A stretch of DNA of 64,000 nt from an uncultured SAR116 cluster alpha proteobacterium (lineage in GTDB: Bacteria; Pseudomonadota; Alphaproteobacteria; Puniceispirillales; Puniceispirillaceae), in contig CACPDC010000009.1 in the NCBI GenBank assembly GCA_902632595.1, positions 1 through 64,000 on the forward strand, given 5' to 3'. Within the stretch, counting starts at the first letter, position 1. Every line of letters starts with the position of its first letter. Below the pieces are notes generated by a model that searched no databases, had not been told where the DNA came from, and was given only the letters and a program-made list of their open reading frames with translations. Both the position numbers and the translations under genes were made by a program. Shown piece after piece: positions 16,727 to 26,173 of this stretch.

Positions 16727-18517
16727 TTATTCTGGCAAACCTGCTTTCCTCAAACCATCAACGATGAAATCTTCTGCTATTGCAGGTGCTACCCTACGAT
16801 AGTCCGACAAAGTCTTAATCTCAGAGCGTTCATCTAAAAATCTCTGCAAATGGTCTTTTGCTTTATCTAGATCATTCATATGCGCATAAACACAAGCAAG
16901 CCACCCTAAATATCGACTGTGGTCGTCTTGTTCACGCATTTTTAACAACCATTTTAGCGAATTCTCGGTATCACCCATAGCCATAAATAATAAAGGTAGA
17001 AAGCCTTCATATCTATCTTTATTCGCTGGGTCCATATCAATTGCCTTATTAATAAAAACGAGTGCCTCTTCGAATCTTTTCTCATTACACAGAGACAAAC
17101 CATAATCATAATTGGTTTGTGGATGACTGGGGTTAGCATCCAACGCTTTTTTTGCGTATTCATTGCGCATAACTAAATCTTTTTTGATATTATATGACCT
17201 ACTATACATCACCAGAGCTTCAGGGTTATCAGCATCCAATTCATATGCCTTTTGAGAATATTGGTGAAAATCTTTCTCATTGTCCGACCGCTGTTCCTGA
17301 TATTCATGACTAAATATCCGGCCAAAAAGCACTCGACATTTTAAAACATATGGATCACAAAATCCGGGGTCTAGATCTATAGCTTTATCGCAATATTCTA
17401 AGATTAAATCCCCACCCTCTCGCTTATCATTAAATGCTTGATAAGCCTCTCGATCGTTATAAAAACCAAGACCTTTGAGGTATAAATCCCAAGCACTAAA
17501 ATTCGAAGTTTTTTTCGTTAGTAATCTCTTCTGCTCCTGTGATTTGAGAGTGGGCGAAATTATATTTGCAACAGATTGGGATATCTCATCTTGAACTTCA
17601 AAAATATCATCCAACGACCTGTCCCATCTTTGAGACCAGATTTGTTTATCCTCAACAGCATCGAGGAGGCTTACAGTTACCCTGATTTTATTCCCGCCTT
17701 TTCTTACGCTTCCTTCGACCATGTATCTTGCGTCTAAATCTTTTGCTATCTCAGACGATTTCTTATCAGTATTTCGATAGCTGAAGCTCGAATTTCTTGA
17801 AATTACGGGAAATGTCCTCCAAGAAGAAAGATTGGAAATGATATCTTCTGAGAGACCGTCAGCAAAATAGTCTTGTTCAGGATCATTACTAAGATTTAAA
17901 AAAGGAAGAACTGCAATAGTGGGCGGCTTGCTTTCCTCTTGTTCAGCGTCCTCTTCCACTTTTATGTTATGGGCAACAGCTGAAACAGCATCACTATCTT
18001 TACCTGCAACTTCAAAAGCTCTTACCGTAGTGTTTTTTACTTGTTGAGAACCCAAATCCAGAAAGCTTAAATCCACTTTCTGTTTAACAAAATCATGGAC
18101 ATTGTTCGATAGACATACTCCTCCAGGTTTGCACAAAGCTTCAAGACGAGCGGCAACATTTACGCCCTCTCCATACAAATTCGTACCTTCCACCACTACA
18201 TCGCCCATATTAATTCCAATTCTAAAAGTAAGGAGTTCAGATGACGAGACAGAATTGTTTCGCTCAGAGATGAGTTTTTGAAACTCACTAGCGCAGATCA
18301 CCGCCGAAACTGCACTATGAAATTCTGCCAGAACAGAGTCTCCAGCTGTATTAAAAATTCTTCCACTATGCTCTTTAAAAAGATTATCTAAAATTTGTCT
18401 GCAGGCTTTTAAATTTTTTAATGTTTGTTCTTCATTCTGCTCCATCAACGTGGAAAAATTTACCACGTCGGTCACAAAAATTACTGCAATTTTTCTAAAA
18501 ACCTTGTCTTCGCTCAT
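16727..18517 (-). CDS. Class III nucleotide cyclase with TolB-like and TPR domains
   Basis: This 596-residue cytoplasmic signalling protein has three parts: a cyclase homology domain (about 8-180), a TolB/FlgO-like domain (about 205-330) starting PPTIAVLPFLNLSND, and TPR repeats (about 375-570). The two metal Asp residues are present (D17 in VTDVVNFS and D60 in AGDSVLAEF), as is the VNVAARLEA transition-state motif. The position normally holding the adenine-selecting Lys is Asn56, so nucleotide specificity and activity are uncertain. This domain set is common in alphaproteobacteria. A linker rich in Glu (about 188-202) separates the first two domains. It is monocistronic. Confidence 0.88.
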   Translation of the reverse strand: MSEDKVFRKIAVIFVTDVVNFSTLMEQNEEQTLKNLKACRQILDNLFKEHSGRIFNTAGDSVLAEFHSAVSAVICASEFQKLISERNNSVSSSELLTFRIGINMGDVVVEGTNLYGEGVNVAARLEALCKPGGVCLSNNVHDFVKQKVDLSFLDLGSQQVKNTTVRAFEVAGKDSDAVSAVAHNIKVEEDAEQEESKPPTIAVLPFLNLSNDPEQDYFADGLSEDIISNLSSWRTFPVISRNSSFSYRNTDKKSSEIAKDLDARYMVEGSVRKGGNKIRVTVSLLDAVEDKQIWSQRWDRSLDDIFEVQDEISQSVANIISPTLKSQEQKRLLTKKTSNFSAWDLYLKGLGFYNDREAYQAFNDKREGGDLILEYCDKAIDLDPGFCDPYVLKCRVLFGRIFSHEYQEQRSDNEKDFHQYSQKAYELDADNPEALVMYSRSYNIKKDLVMRNEYAKKALDANPSHPQTNYDYGLSLCNEKRFEEALVFINKAIDMDPANKDRYEGFLPLLFMAMGDTENSLKWLLKMREQDDHSRYLGWLACVYAHMNDLDKAKDHLQRFLDERSEIKTLSDYRRVAPAIAEDFIVDGLRKAGLPE

Positions 18518-18715
18518 GACATAATTTCTTTCCTAACATAACAAAAGTTTAATCTATATCTAATAGACAAAACCACAAAAAAGTAAAAGATTGATTAAAT
18601 TTATCAGAACAAGAAATTTGGTTTGCTATTGTTCTTTTAAAATAAATGGGTAAATTTAGAGCGCAACTAATTTTTATTTTGTCTTTAAATACATTTTTAG
18701 GATTTTTATTCTTCT

Positions 18716-19630
18716 ATGGATATTAAATTATTTGTTATTGGTGGTGCCAATGTAGACCTTTATGGCCAAATAGATGCAAAAAATGGAGTATCTGAAGATT
18801 CAAACCCAGGTTCTGTGACCATACATGCTGGAGGTGTTGGCAGAAACATTGCAGAAAATTTAGGATACCTTGGAGCAAATGTAGAATTCATTGGGCATTT
18901 TGGCGGAGACAACTTTGCTATAACATTAAACCAATCACTTCAAAAAGCAGGTGTTTCAACCGCATTTTCTTATAAAAACGCAGACCAAAATAGTGATTTT
19001 TATATAGCAATTCAAAACCAAAAAGGCGAACTTATATCTGCTGTTAATGATATGTATTTAATAGAAAATTTACCAACGAGCTTTTTGAAAAATCAGGAAA
19101 ATATAAAAAAAATAAAAAATGCAGATATGGTTGTTCTGGATGGAAATCTATCTGAAAAAATGCTAACCAACATATTTCGTGTCTATGGAAAAAATTCCGT
19201 AATCGCTGTGGATAGTGTTTCTACCGCTAAAGCCAAACGCTTAATACCTCATTTAGCTAAAATCGATTATCTTAAATGTAACAAAGCAGAAGCAAATATG
19301 CTAATTTCTGAAAATGAAAATTTAAACCTTCAACAAATTACAGAACGGCTAATAAAATTGGGGGTTGGCACTGCTATTATATCTGACTCGCTTGCAGGAT
19401 TTGGTGTGGCTACCGATTACAAATTTCATCATTTTTCTGCAAAAGATATTGAAAGTAGCAATAGCTCTGGTGCAGGAGACGCTCTATTCTCGGGCTTTTT
19501 ATACGCTATTTGTAAGGGCAGAACACCTTTTGAGGCAGCACAGTTTGCTCGTTCAGCAGCAGAAAAAGCACTTGGCTTCAACGGTCCTGTAAACCCGAAA
19601 ATATCAGAATTGAGTAAATTTCTATCATGA
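18716..19630 (+). CDS. psuK: PfkB-family kinase, probable pseudouridine kinase
   Basis: This 304-residue ribokinase-fold enzyme opens with GGANVDLYG and has the sugar-binding HAGGVGRNIAENL stretch (about 37-49) and the C-terminal anion-hole motif SSGAGDALFSGF (about 246-257) with the catalytic Asp. Because its stop overlaps psuG by 4 bp, pseudouridine phosphorylation is the most likely role. It yields pseudouridine 5'-phosphate for the next enzyme. IolC was considered but rejected because of this coupling. Confidence 0.9.
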   Translation: MDIKLFVIGGANVDLYGQIDAKNGVSEDSNPGSVTIHAGGVGRNIAENLGYLGANVEFIGHFGGDNFAITLNQSLQKAGVSTAFSYKNADQNSDFYIAIQNQKGELISAVNDMYLIENLPTSFLKNQENIKKIKNADMVVLDGNLSEKMLTNIFRVYGKNSVIAVDSVSTAKAKRLIPHLAKIDYLKCNKAEANMLISENENLNLQQITERLIKLGVGTAIISDSLAGFGVATDYKFHHFSAKDIESSNSSGAGDALFSGFLYAICKGRTPFEAAQFARSAAEKALGFNGPVNPKISELSKFLS

Positions 19631-20550
19631 CAGAAATAATGTATAACAAAGAAGTCTTGGATGCTGTTCAAGACAAAAAACCGATAGTTGCTCTAGAATC
19701 GACTATAATTTCACATGGCTTACCCTTCCCCAAAAATTATGAGACAGCAGTGTCACTTGAAACAGAAATTCGAGAGCAAGGTGCAATCCCCGCCACAATA
19801 GCTATTATAAATGGGCAAATAAAGGTCGGCTTAGAAAAAGAAGACCTAGAAATTTTGTCAGATCCAGCGTCAAAAGTTGAAAAAATTAGCAGACGAGATA
19901 TACCATCAATCCTTCAAACAAAAGGGCATGGAGCTACAACTGTTGCTGCAACAATGATTATTGCAGCAAGAATGGGTATAAAAGTTTTTGCTACTGGCGG
20001 AATTGGCGGGGTACACCAAGGCGCTGAAACATCTTTTGATATTTCTGCAGATCTCCAGGAATTAGTAAAAACAAGTGTTTGTGTTGTATGTGCTGGTCCA
20101 AAAGCTATTTTAGACCTAAAACTCACTATGGAATATTTAGAAACAAATGGTGTCCCGGTAATTGGATATCAAACACAGGAATTGCCGGCTTTTTGGTCCC
20201 GAACTTCCGGGATATATGGAATTCAGTCTTTTCAGACTGCAACGGATATTGCAGCTTTCCTAAACATTAAATGGCAATTCCCCCTCGAGGGCGGGGTTTT
20301 GGTTACAAACCCTATTTCAGTTTCAGAAGAACTCCCAGAAAAACAAGTTAAACATTGGATTAAAGAGGCTCTGCAGCAGGCAAAATCTAAAAATATAATT
20401 GGTAAAGACATAACTCCTTTTGTTCTGGATTATATAAATATGGCCTCTGAAGGAAAAAGCGTTAACTCAAATATTTCACTTGTGAAAAATAATTCGAAAT
20501 TAGCCTCTGAAATCGCAATTGAAGTCTATAAAAAATTTAAAGATGCTTGA
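19627..20550 (+). CDS. psuG: Pseudouridine-5'-phosphate glycosidase
   Basis: This 307-residue enzyme cleaves pseudouridine 5'-phosphate to uracil and ribose 5-phosphate. Family motifs are visible: VALESTIISHGLPFPKN at about 20-36 with the catalytic-site Glu, and KGHGATTVAATM plus FATGGIGGVHQGAE in the middle. The length is normal. Its ATG overlaps the psuK stop. Together the pair salvages pseudouridine from RNA turnover. No transporter gene is adjacent. The last 14 bp overlap the end of the convergent dioxygenase gene. Confidence 0.95.
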   Translation: MTEIMYNKEVLDAVQDKKPIVALESTIISHGLPFPKNYETAVSLETEIREQGAIPATIAIINGQIKVGLEKEDLEILSDPASKVEKISRRDIPSILQTKGHGATTVAATMIIAARMGIKVFATGGIGGVHQGAETSFDISADLQELVKTSVCVVCAGPKAILDLKLTMEYLETNGVPVIGYQTQELPAFWSRTSGIYGIQSFQTATDIAAFLNIKWQFPLEGGVLVTNPISVSEELPEKQVKHWIKEALQQAKSKNIIGKDITPFVLDYINMASEGKSVNSNISLVKNNSKLASEIAIEVYKKFKDA

Positions 20551-21406
20551 CGCTAAATTCTGCTGGGCGTTGTAGCCAATTGTCTGATGCGTAATGTGCT
20601 TCCTTATCTACCAAATGCATTGCATAGGCATAGCGAGATTCTGCAGATCGATTAGGGGCTGAATGATGCGGTAAACGCCCATGCAAAACAACAAGAGTAC
20701 CTTTTGGCGCAGGTAATGGCGTATTACACTTTGGCATTGATTCTTCACTCAGCGTAATCATTTCCATTTGGCTACCATTATTTCTAAAACGATGTCTAAG
20801 TGATGAGAGGTGGCCTCCCGCGGCTGCCCACATACAACCGTTTTCTAACGTTGCATCTTCAAGAGCAATCCAAAAACCAACACATGTTTCTGGTTCAGTA
20901 TATAAAAAAGTTGAGTCTTGATGCGTGTTCACTTCACCTCCTATGAAAGGTTGTTTACAGATCACCATTGATTGTATCATAGATGGTTTTTCAAGACCGA
21001 CACCTCTTGCAAGCGTCGTTATATCTCTGCTGTAAGAAAAGTCTGAAAACACTGGATCAAGCTCATGCAGTGCATGCCCGATTTTATTCACTGCACGTTG
21101 TTTTTTTTTCAATAGATTTCCAGTTTTGTCTACTGCCTCTTCTTCCAAAAAAAACGAAATGTCTGTAGCGGAATTCTTAAAATAATCAGAGGCTGCATGA
21201 TTCTGTCCTGTCGCCGAAAATGCCACCCTATGTGCCTCAGCATCAAATCCTTCAATTAAAACATCTGACTGCTTCATCAGCTTGTCACAGGTTTCATGAG
21301 TTGCAAAATTGTCTATAACAAGAAAGCCATCTGCTTGATATGCTCCTTGCATACTTTCGGTGAATTCACCTGACCAGTTAAACCTTTTTGGATTTTCGAT
21401 TACCAT
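20537..21406 (-). CDS. Phytanoyl-CoA dioxygenase (PhyH) family protein
   Basis: This 289-residue Fe(II)/2-oxoglutarate dioxygenase shows the metal triad H162-x-D164 (in NTHQDSTF) and H248 (in LPHHSAPNRS), with R258 placed to bind 2-oxoglutarate. The sequence resembles the PHYHD1-like branch. Substrate unknown. It is convergent with psuG, overlapping 14 bp. It lies next to photolyase genes in the same orientation, but a 90-bp gap and an unrelated reaction make a shared role speculative. Confidence 0.88.
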   Translation of the reverse strand: MVIENPKRFNWSGEFTESMQGAYQADGFLVIDNFATHETCDKLMKQSDVLIEGFDAEAHRVAFSATGQNHAASDYFKNSATDISFFLEEEAVDKTGNLLKKKQRAVNKIGHALHELDPVFSDFSYSRDITTLARGVGLEKPSMIQSMVICKQPFIGGEVNTHQDSTFLYTEPETCVGFWIALEDATLENGCMWAAAGGHLSSLRHRFRNNGSQMEMITLSEESMPKCNTPLPAPKGTLVVLHGRLPHHSAPNRSAESRYAYAMHLVDKEAHYASDNWLQRPAEFSVKHL

Positions 21407-21495
21407 CTCTTAAATCTTTCGTTATGTCTTTTTTGTAGAAAAAGACTAACTCATTTTTTTTAAGATTAACACTCCATCATAAAATAATATTTTTT

Positions 21496-23013
21496 TTATA
21501 ATGGTAATGGCAATTGATTAGTTTTAACCAATAACTTTTTTTTTGATTTATTGAATGACTTGCTTCTTAAGCCAGATTTGCGACTTCCGTGCTTATTAGC
21601 AATTTCCTTTGATTTTTTATTATGCTGGCTATTAGTTCGACGAAGATTATATATTAGGCTTGCTGCTTTTTTACGAGCTATTGACTCTTCAATAATTGGA
21701 GAAGGATAGCCTTTTGCTAAATTTGTTTTCCATGGCTCATGAATTTCGTTCATCGGTAATTTGGCAAGTTCAGGCACCCACTTTTTGATGAATGTTCCGT
21801 CAGGATCATGATCCTGACCCTGTTTTATCGGATTATATATTCGAATACTATTTATACCGGTAGTACCTGACTGCATTTGCATCTGGCTAAAATGAATTCC
21901 AGGTTCAAAGTCTACGAATAATGATGCTAAATATGTTGCAGGACGCCTCCAATGCAACCAAAGGTGATAACTGGAAAAACTTACTAACATAGCCCTCATA
22001 CGGAAATTTAGCCAGCCAGTGCTTATTAATGAACGCATACATGCATCAATCATTGGATATCCGGTGTTACCAGTTTTCCAAGCCAAAAAATATTCTTCGT
22101 CAAATTTGTCATTACGCAGATTATTATAGGAGGGGTGCATATTTTCAAATTCAATTCGTGGCTCATCTTCTAACTTTTGAATAAAATGACAATGCCATCT
22201 AAGACGACCTAGAAACGAATTGAGAGCGGATGGCCAATTACCACGCTCCGATTTCTTATAATTTTGAATCTCTATTTTCCGATTTTGTGCTGCCTGAAAT
22301 GTCTCACGCATTGAGATAGTTCCAAAAGCAAGATGAGCTGATATCAGTGAACAGCTTCTATAGGCAGTGGTGGGAGACGACATCTGCTTCGTATAATTCT
22401 CTCCTCTCACATTTAGAAAACTGTCTAGAAGATGTAATCCCTCTAATCGACCTCCTTTAACCAAAACTTGTTTTTTTATCTCATTTTCTTCTTTTGGGTA
22501 GGCGTTTATTTTCTCAGTTGTTTCAGCAATCGGATGTAGTTTTAGAGGCGATTTAAATGAAGTTAAGGACATTTGTGACTGCCAATTTTTAGCCCACCCA
22601 TTCCTGTCCTTAAGGCATCGGATAACCCCATTTTGATTAAATTCAAACCAATTTATACCCTTGGATTTGAACCATTTCTGAACGCTAGTATCACGTTGGT
22701 ATGACCAACCGTTCCAAGTCTCCTGATGGGAAAAAACGCTCTGGATACCGTGGCTACTATGCAACTTATCAAAGATCTCAATCGCATTCCCATTTTTTAT
22801 AATTAGTCTCTGGCCAAGTTGTTTTAATTCGTCGTCTAATTCTTTAAGACTAGCTTTTAAAAATGCATATTTAGCATAACTCATCTCTTCCATATTCCAA
22901 AGAGCTGGCTCAAAAATATACAAGGGTAAAACAATACCATTTTTCGCTGCGTTTACTAGCGCTTCATTGTCGTGAACACGCAGGTCTCTCTTAAACCAGA
23001 GAATATTTATCAT
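21496..23013 (-). CDS. Cryptochrome/deoxyribodipyrimidine photolyase family protein, full length
   Basis: This 505-residue flavoprotein starts with the photolyase N-terminal pattern LWFKRDLRVHDNEAL and has the FAD-binding alpha-helical domain from about 200 on: RWHCHFIQKLEDEPR, TGNTGYPMIDACMRSL, then the RMRAMLVSF segment. The C-terminal tail is long and basic (about 430-505, with HGSRKSG), a feature of a bacterial photolyase/cryptochrome branch. It probably repairs UV-induced pyrimidine dimers with light, or acts as a blue-light sensor. The ATG at 23013 is preferred to a GTG one codon upstream. It is divergent from the two short photolyase-like genes. Confidence 0.93.
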   Translation of the reverse strand: MINILWFKRDLRVHDNEALVNAAKNGIVLPLYIFEPALWNMEEMSYAKYAFLKASLKELDDELKQLGQRLIIKNGNAIEIFDKLHSSHGIQSVFSHQETWNGWSYQRDTSVQKWFKSKGINWFEFNQNGVIRCLKDRNGWAKNWQSQMSLTSFKSPLKLHPIAETTEKINAYPKEENEIKKQVLVKGGRLEGLHLLDSFLNVRGENYTKQMSSPTTAYRSCSLISAHLAFGTISMRETFQAAQNRKIEIQNYKKSERGNWPSALNSFLGRLRWHCHFIQKLEDEPRIEFENMHPSYNNLRNDKFDEEYFLAWKTGNTGYPMIDACMRSLISTGWLNFRMRAMLVSFSSYHLWLHWRRPATYLASLFVDFEPGIHFSQMQMQSGTTGINSIRIYNPIKQGQDHDPDGTFIKKWVPELAKLPMNEIHEPWKTNLAKGYPSPIIEESIARKKAASLIYNLRRTNSQHNKKSKEIANKHGSRKSGLRSKSFNKSKKKLLVKTNQLPLPL

Positions 23014-23167
23014 CACATAGCATTCATATTAGTTAAATTTTTTATCGACTAAAATATAGGTCAATAAAGCAAAATCTGTATTCTTTTTTTAATTTTTTGT
23101 AAAAAAGTTTTTTTCTTACCTAGTTTTCAATTATCACTGAACTACCTGGTGTTTGAGGGAAGAATCA

Positions 23168-23953
23168 ATGAAAAAATTAGTCAAGAATTTTAAGTCTAGG
23201 GACTGTCTTATTGAATATGTCAGAGGACTATCTGAGTGGTCCGAAGGAAATGCATCGCATGTTATCGGTGGAACGAGATCCGCATATGATAAATTAAACC
23301 AAATTGATCCTATAGAATATGGTAAAACTAGAAATTTTGGAAATGGAAAAATAACAAAATTATCTGCTTATATTCATCACGGTATAATAAGTCTTGATGA
23401 GGTAAGAAATTTTGCATTAAAAATTAATTCAGATGTAAAGAGATCCGAGAAATTTATTCAAGAATTAGGCTGGCGTGATTTCTGGCAAAGAATAGCTGTT
23501 AAACACCCGGAATGGGTTTGGAACGATGTTGAGGAATATAAAACAGGTTTTTCGGCCTTTGATTATTCAGAGAATTTACCATCAGATATTTTGGAGGCCA
23601 AAACCGACTCAAGTTGTATTAATTCATTTATAGAGGAGTTAATAGAGACAGGTTATCTGCATAATCATGCACGCATGTATTTAGCAAGTTATATTGTTCA
23701 TTTTAGACGTATTCAATGGCAGTCGGGTGCTTTTTGGTTTTTACAACATCTACTTGATGGAGACGAAGCGAGCAATAATTTTTCCTGGCAATGGGTGGCT
23801 AGCACTTTCAGCAATAAGCCATATATTTTCAATCTAGAGAATGTAGATAAATATTTTCATGGTAAGGTAGATACCTCGCCTCAAAATAACGAAATTCTCC
23901 ATTCAAGTTATGAAGCTTTAATAGATAGATTATTTCCAAATATGATTAGGTAA
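23168..23953 (+). CDS. Stand-alone FAD-binding domain of photolyase/cryptochrome
   Basis: This 261-residue protein matches only the C-terminal helical FAD domain of photolyases: WRDFWQRIAVKHP, HNHARMYLASYIVHF and the flavin-site stretch DGDEASNNFSWQWVAS, ending PYIFN. It lacks the alpha/beta antenna domain that normally precedes it (usual total 450-500 residues). Ribosome binding site GAGGGAAG precedes the ATG at 23168; a TTG 15 bp earlier is less likely. The next gene, 5 bp downstream, appears to encode the missing domain. Short photolyase-like proteins are known in some bacteria. I infer a light-dependent DNA repair or sensing function. Confidence 0.88.
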   Translation: MKKLVKNFKSRDCLIEYVRGLSEWSEGNASHVIGGTRSAYDKLNQIDPIEYGKTRNFGNGKITKLSAYIHHGIISLDEVRNFALKINSDVKRSEKFIQELGWRDFWQRIAVKHPEWVWNDVEEYKTGFSAFDYSENLPSDILEAKTDSSCINSFIEELIETGYLHNHARMYLASYIVHFRRIQWQSGAFWFLQHLLDGDEASNNFSWQWVASTFSNKPYIFNLENVDKYFHGKVDTSPQNNEILHSSYEALIDRLFPNMIR

Positions 23954-23958
23954 TAAGC

Positions 23959-24372
23959 ATGCAATTACTCTACATACATGATAAAGGACTTGGGGACCAT
24001 CATCCTATTTTCTCAAGAATGAATCCTAGTTCCAAAGCGTTATTTATTTGGGATGATGTTTTTTTTAAACGCAGATGTTATTCTCTTAAGCGTCTTGTTT
24101 TTATTTACGAAACTCTATGCTCAATGCCTATAGATATTTATTATGGTGACACAAAAAAAATAATAAAAGAAATTTCACCAGAAAAAATACTTACTCCCTT
24201 TACAACAGACATTCCTATAATGAGTATTATAAATGAGATTTCAGAGCAGTTTGACCTAGAATTTGTTTACCCACGCTCTTTTGCTCAAATTGACGAAAAC
24301 GTCGATTTTATTCGTTTTTTTAAATATTGGAATAAAGCAAAAAAAACAGCTTTTCGCAAAAATACCACTTAA
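23959..24372 (+). CDS. Photolyase N-terminal (alpha/beta) domain-like protein
   Basis: This 137-residue protein follows the FAD-domain gene by 5 bp. It has a Rossmann-like alternation: strand MQLLYIHD, then ALFIWDDVFF, a helix SLKRLVFIYETL, strand IDIYYGDTKKIIKEI, strand KILTPFTTDIP. This matches the order seen in the photolyase antenna domain (value strand, helix, SLP-x-DIYxGD-like strand, then a position that gives threonine-rich loops). I infer it is that domain encoded separately. It is much shorter than a usual 190-residue domain and has a basic tail, so binding of an antenna chromophore is uncertain. Confidence 0.7.
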   Translation: MQLLYIHDKGLGDHHPIFSRMNPSSKALFIWDDVFFKRRCYSLKRLVFIYETLCSMPIDIYYGDTKKIIKEISPEKILTPFTTDIPIMSIINEISEQFDLEFVYPRSFAQIDENVDFIRFFKYWNKAKKTAFRKNTT

Positions 24373-24394
24373 ATAACATCAAGAATGACTAACG

Positions 24395-25018
24395 CTAAAA
24401 AAACCCGCCCTGAAGCCTCAAAAATTCTGAGAGTTCTTCTAGGCCAACACCTCTCTTCATCGAACCAAAAATAAACGGAAGTTCTCCTCTATTTTGCTTA
24501 GTATCTTCTCGCATCTTTTCGAGGTCCACTTCTACATGCTCGGCAAGCTCAATTTTGTTTATAACCAGCATATCAGATTTCATTAATGCCGGACCTTTTT
24601 TTCTTGGAATGTCAGCTCCCATACACACATCGATTACATAAATAGTAAGGTCAACAAGCTCTGGGCTAAATGTTGCAGCTAAATTATCCCCACCTGACTC
24701 TAATAATATCAATTCTAAATCCGGAAAACGACCTTTCAAGTCATCCATCGCAGCTAGATTAACTGATGCATCCTCGCGAATGGCAGTATGAGGGCAGCCA
24801 CCAGTTTCAACACCGTAGATTCTGTCAGATGATAAAGCCTGAGCGCGAACGAGATATTCAGCATCTTCTCGTGTGTATATATCATTGGTAATGACCGCCA
24901 TCGAGATATCTGATGCAAGGCTTTTGCATAGTGCCTCCGTCATACTTGTTTTACCAGCACCCACTGGGCCACCAATACCGACACGCAGTGGTCCATATTT
25001 TAATTTATCTTTTATCAT
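24395..25018 (-). CDS. ureG: Urease accessory GTPase UreG
   Basis: This 207-residue SIMIBI GTPase delivers nickel to urease. The P-loop GPVGAGKTS lies at about 18-26, the metal motif C-P-H is in [13 protein letters not shown], and [17 protein letters not shown] and the NKIEL specificity motif follow. The start overlaps the ureF stop by 4 bp. It is the last gene of the operon. Confidence 0.97.
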   Translation of the reverse strand: MIKDKLKYGPLRVGIGGPVGAGKTSMTEALCKSLASDISMAVITNDIYTREDAEYLVRAQALSSDRIYGVETGGCPHTAIREDASVNLAAMDDLKGRFPDLELILLESGGDNLAATFSPELVDLTIYVIDVCMGADIPRKKGPALMKSDMLVINKIELAEHVEVDLEKMREDTKQNRGELPFIFGSMKRGVGLEELSEFLRLQGGFF

Positions 25019-25653
25019 GTTCTAAATATCCTAGGATTCGCGTTTTCGTGCTTCATTGACATAATTTCAGACATAAATGTTGCACCTCCCAATTGATCCA
25101 GACTTGCTTCTAACAAATCAGGCATTATATTTTCGATAACGGCAAAAAGACTTACCAGAGAGTCCTGACCCGCTTGTTGACCTATCGGAATAGTACGTAC
25201 TCCAACGGAAATTAAATTTGCTGCAAATGCCTGAAGGTAGCTCTGGGCCGTAAGTGTCATATCAAGTTTATGTTTACTTGCGGCTAACCCAACCGCAACT
25301 GGGTAAGCTAAGCCATCATCGAGTTCCATACCATAACTTGTATTTACACTTCGAGTGAAAGCAGCCCCCAGCTCAACTGTTTCTCTATATCTTTCTTCAC
25401 CAGTACAAATTGAAAGGCATAGATCGTTTACCCCTTCACCCATTTCGAAAGCAGCTTTTAAAAACAAACAATCATTCCATCCAGAGCCATAGGTCAGCAA
25501 ACAGGCAATCCACTCTGTCAAGCTATCCTTTCCTGAGATCATAGCCTCCTGAATAGCTGTTTCAATCCCATGAGAATAGCTGAAAGCACCAATAGGAAAT
25601 GCTGGGGAGAACCAAGCCTGCAGAACCATCATATCATGATATTGCTTTTTCAT
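25015..25653 (-). CDS. ureF: Urease accessory protein UreF
   Basis: This 212-residue all-helical protein carries the UreF core, beginning [19 protein letters not shown]. It acts with UreD and UreG as the nickel-insertion complex on apo-urease. The frame extends upstream into ureE; ATG at 25653, 10 bp after the ureE stop and just behind an ACAGG, is the best start. C-terminal stop overlaps ureG. Confidence 0.93.
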   Translation of the reverse strand: MKKQYHDMMVLQAWFSPAFPIGAFSYSHGIETAIQEAMISGKDSLTEWIACLLTYGSGWNDCLFLKAAFEMGEGVNDLCLSICTGEERYRETVELGAAFTRSVNTSYGMELDDGLAYPVAVGLAASKHKLDMTLTAQSYLQAFAANLISVGVRTIPIGQQAGQDSLVSLFAVIENIMPDLLEASLDQLGGATFMSEIMSMKHENANPRIFRT

Positions 25654-25663
25654 TACCTGTCTG

Positions 25664-26149
25664 TCAGTGTTGATGGTTTGGATGCGAATATTTAGTTTCC
25701 AGCGGAGTTTCGTGGTGACTATGTGTTCGTCCATTACCATAAGCACCTCTTTCAGGCATAAAAGCAGCTTCTAATTTTTCGATTTTTGCTCCCAATACTA
25801 TCAACATATCTTCAATCACATGGTCTTGCTGGATAAACAAATGATCTTGTTGTATTTGGCAAGGTGTATGCCTATTTCCTATATGCCATGCAATACGAGC
25901 AATATTGCTAGACGTAATTTTCATAATTGGTTCGGACTTTGGATGTATTGCAATAATACGCCCATCATCCAAGACAAACCCATCTCTTTCGGACACAGTT
26001 TGCGCCTCTTGAAGTTCTACTAGAAATGCCTCCCCACTATCTGATATTAACCTTTTGCGTCGCAAGAATCTGGCTTCATAATCCAAGGTAATGGTATCAG
26101 TTGCACTTTCTTTTTCTATGTTATGCTGGATTTTTTGCGAGATATGCAT
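25664..26149 (-). CDS. ureE: Urease accessory protein UreE (nickel chaperone)
   Basis: This 161-residue metallochaperone has the N-terminal peptide-binding domain, a central metal-binding domain with NRHTPCQIQQDHL at about 92-104, and a His-rich tail (residues 142-161 with seven His). It stores and transfers Ni2+ to UreG. GGGAG ribosome binding site. Located between ureC and ureF as in many alphaproteobacteria. Confidence 0.95.
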   Translation of the reverse strand: MHISQKIQHNIEKESATDTITLDYEARFLRRKRLISDSGEAFLVELQEAQTVSERDGFVLDDGRIIAIHPKSEPIMKITSSNIARIAWHIGNRHTPCQIQQDHLFIQQDHVIEDMLIVLGAKIEKLEAAFMPERGAYGNGRTHSHHETPLETKYSHPNHQH

Positions 26150-26173
26150 CTTTGAACTCCCTTTTTGAAATAG

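Noticed and set aside
18716-19630. PfkB kinase as iolC, completing the inositol operon
   Set aside because: It overlaps psuG by 4 bp and is far from the iol genes; pseudouridine kinase is the better reading.
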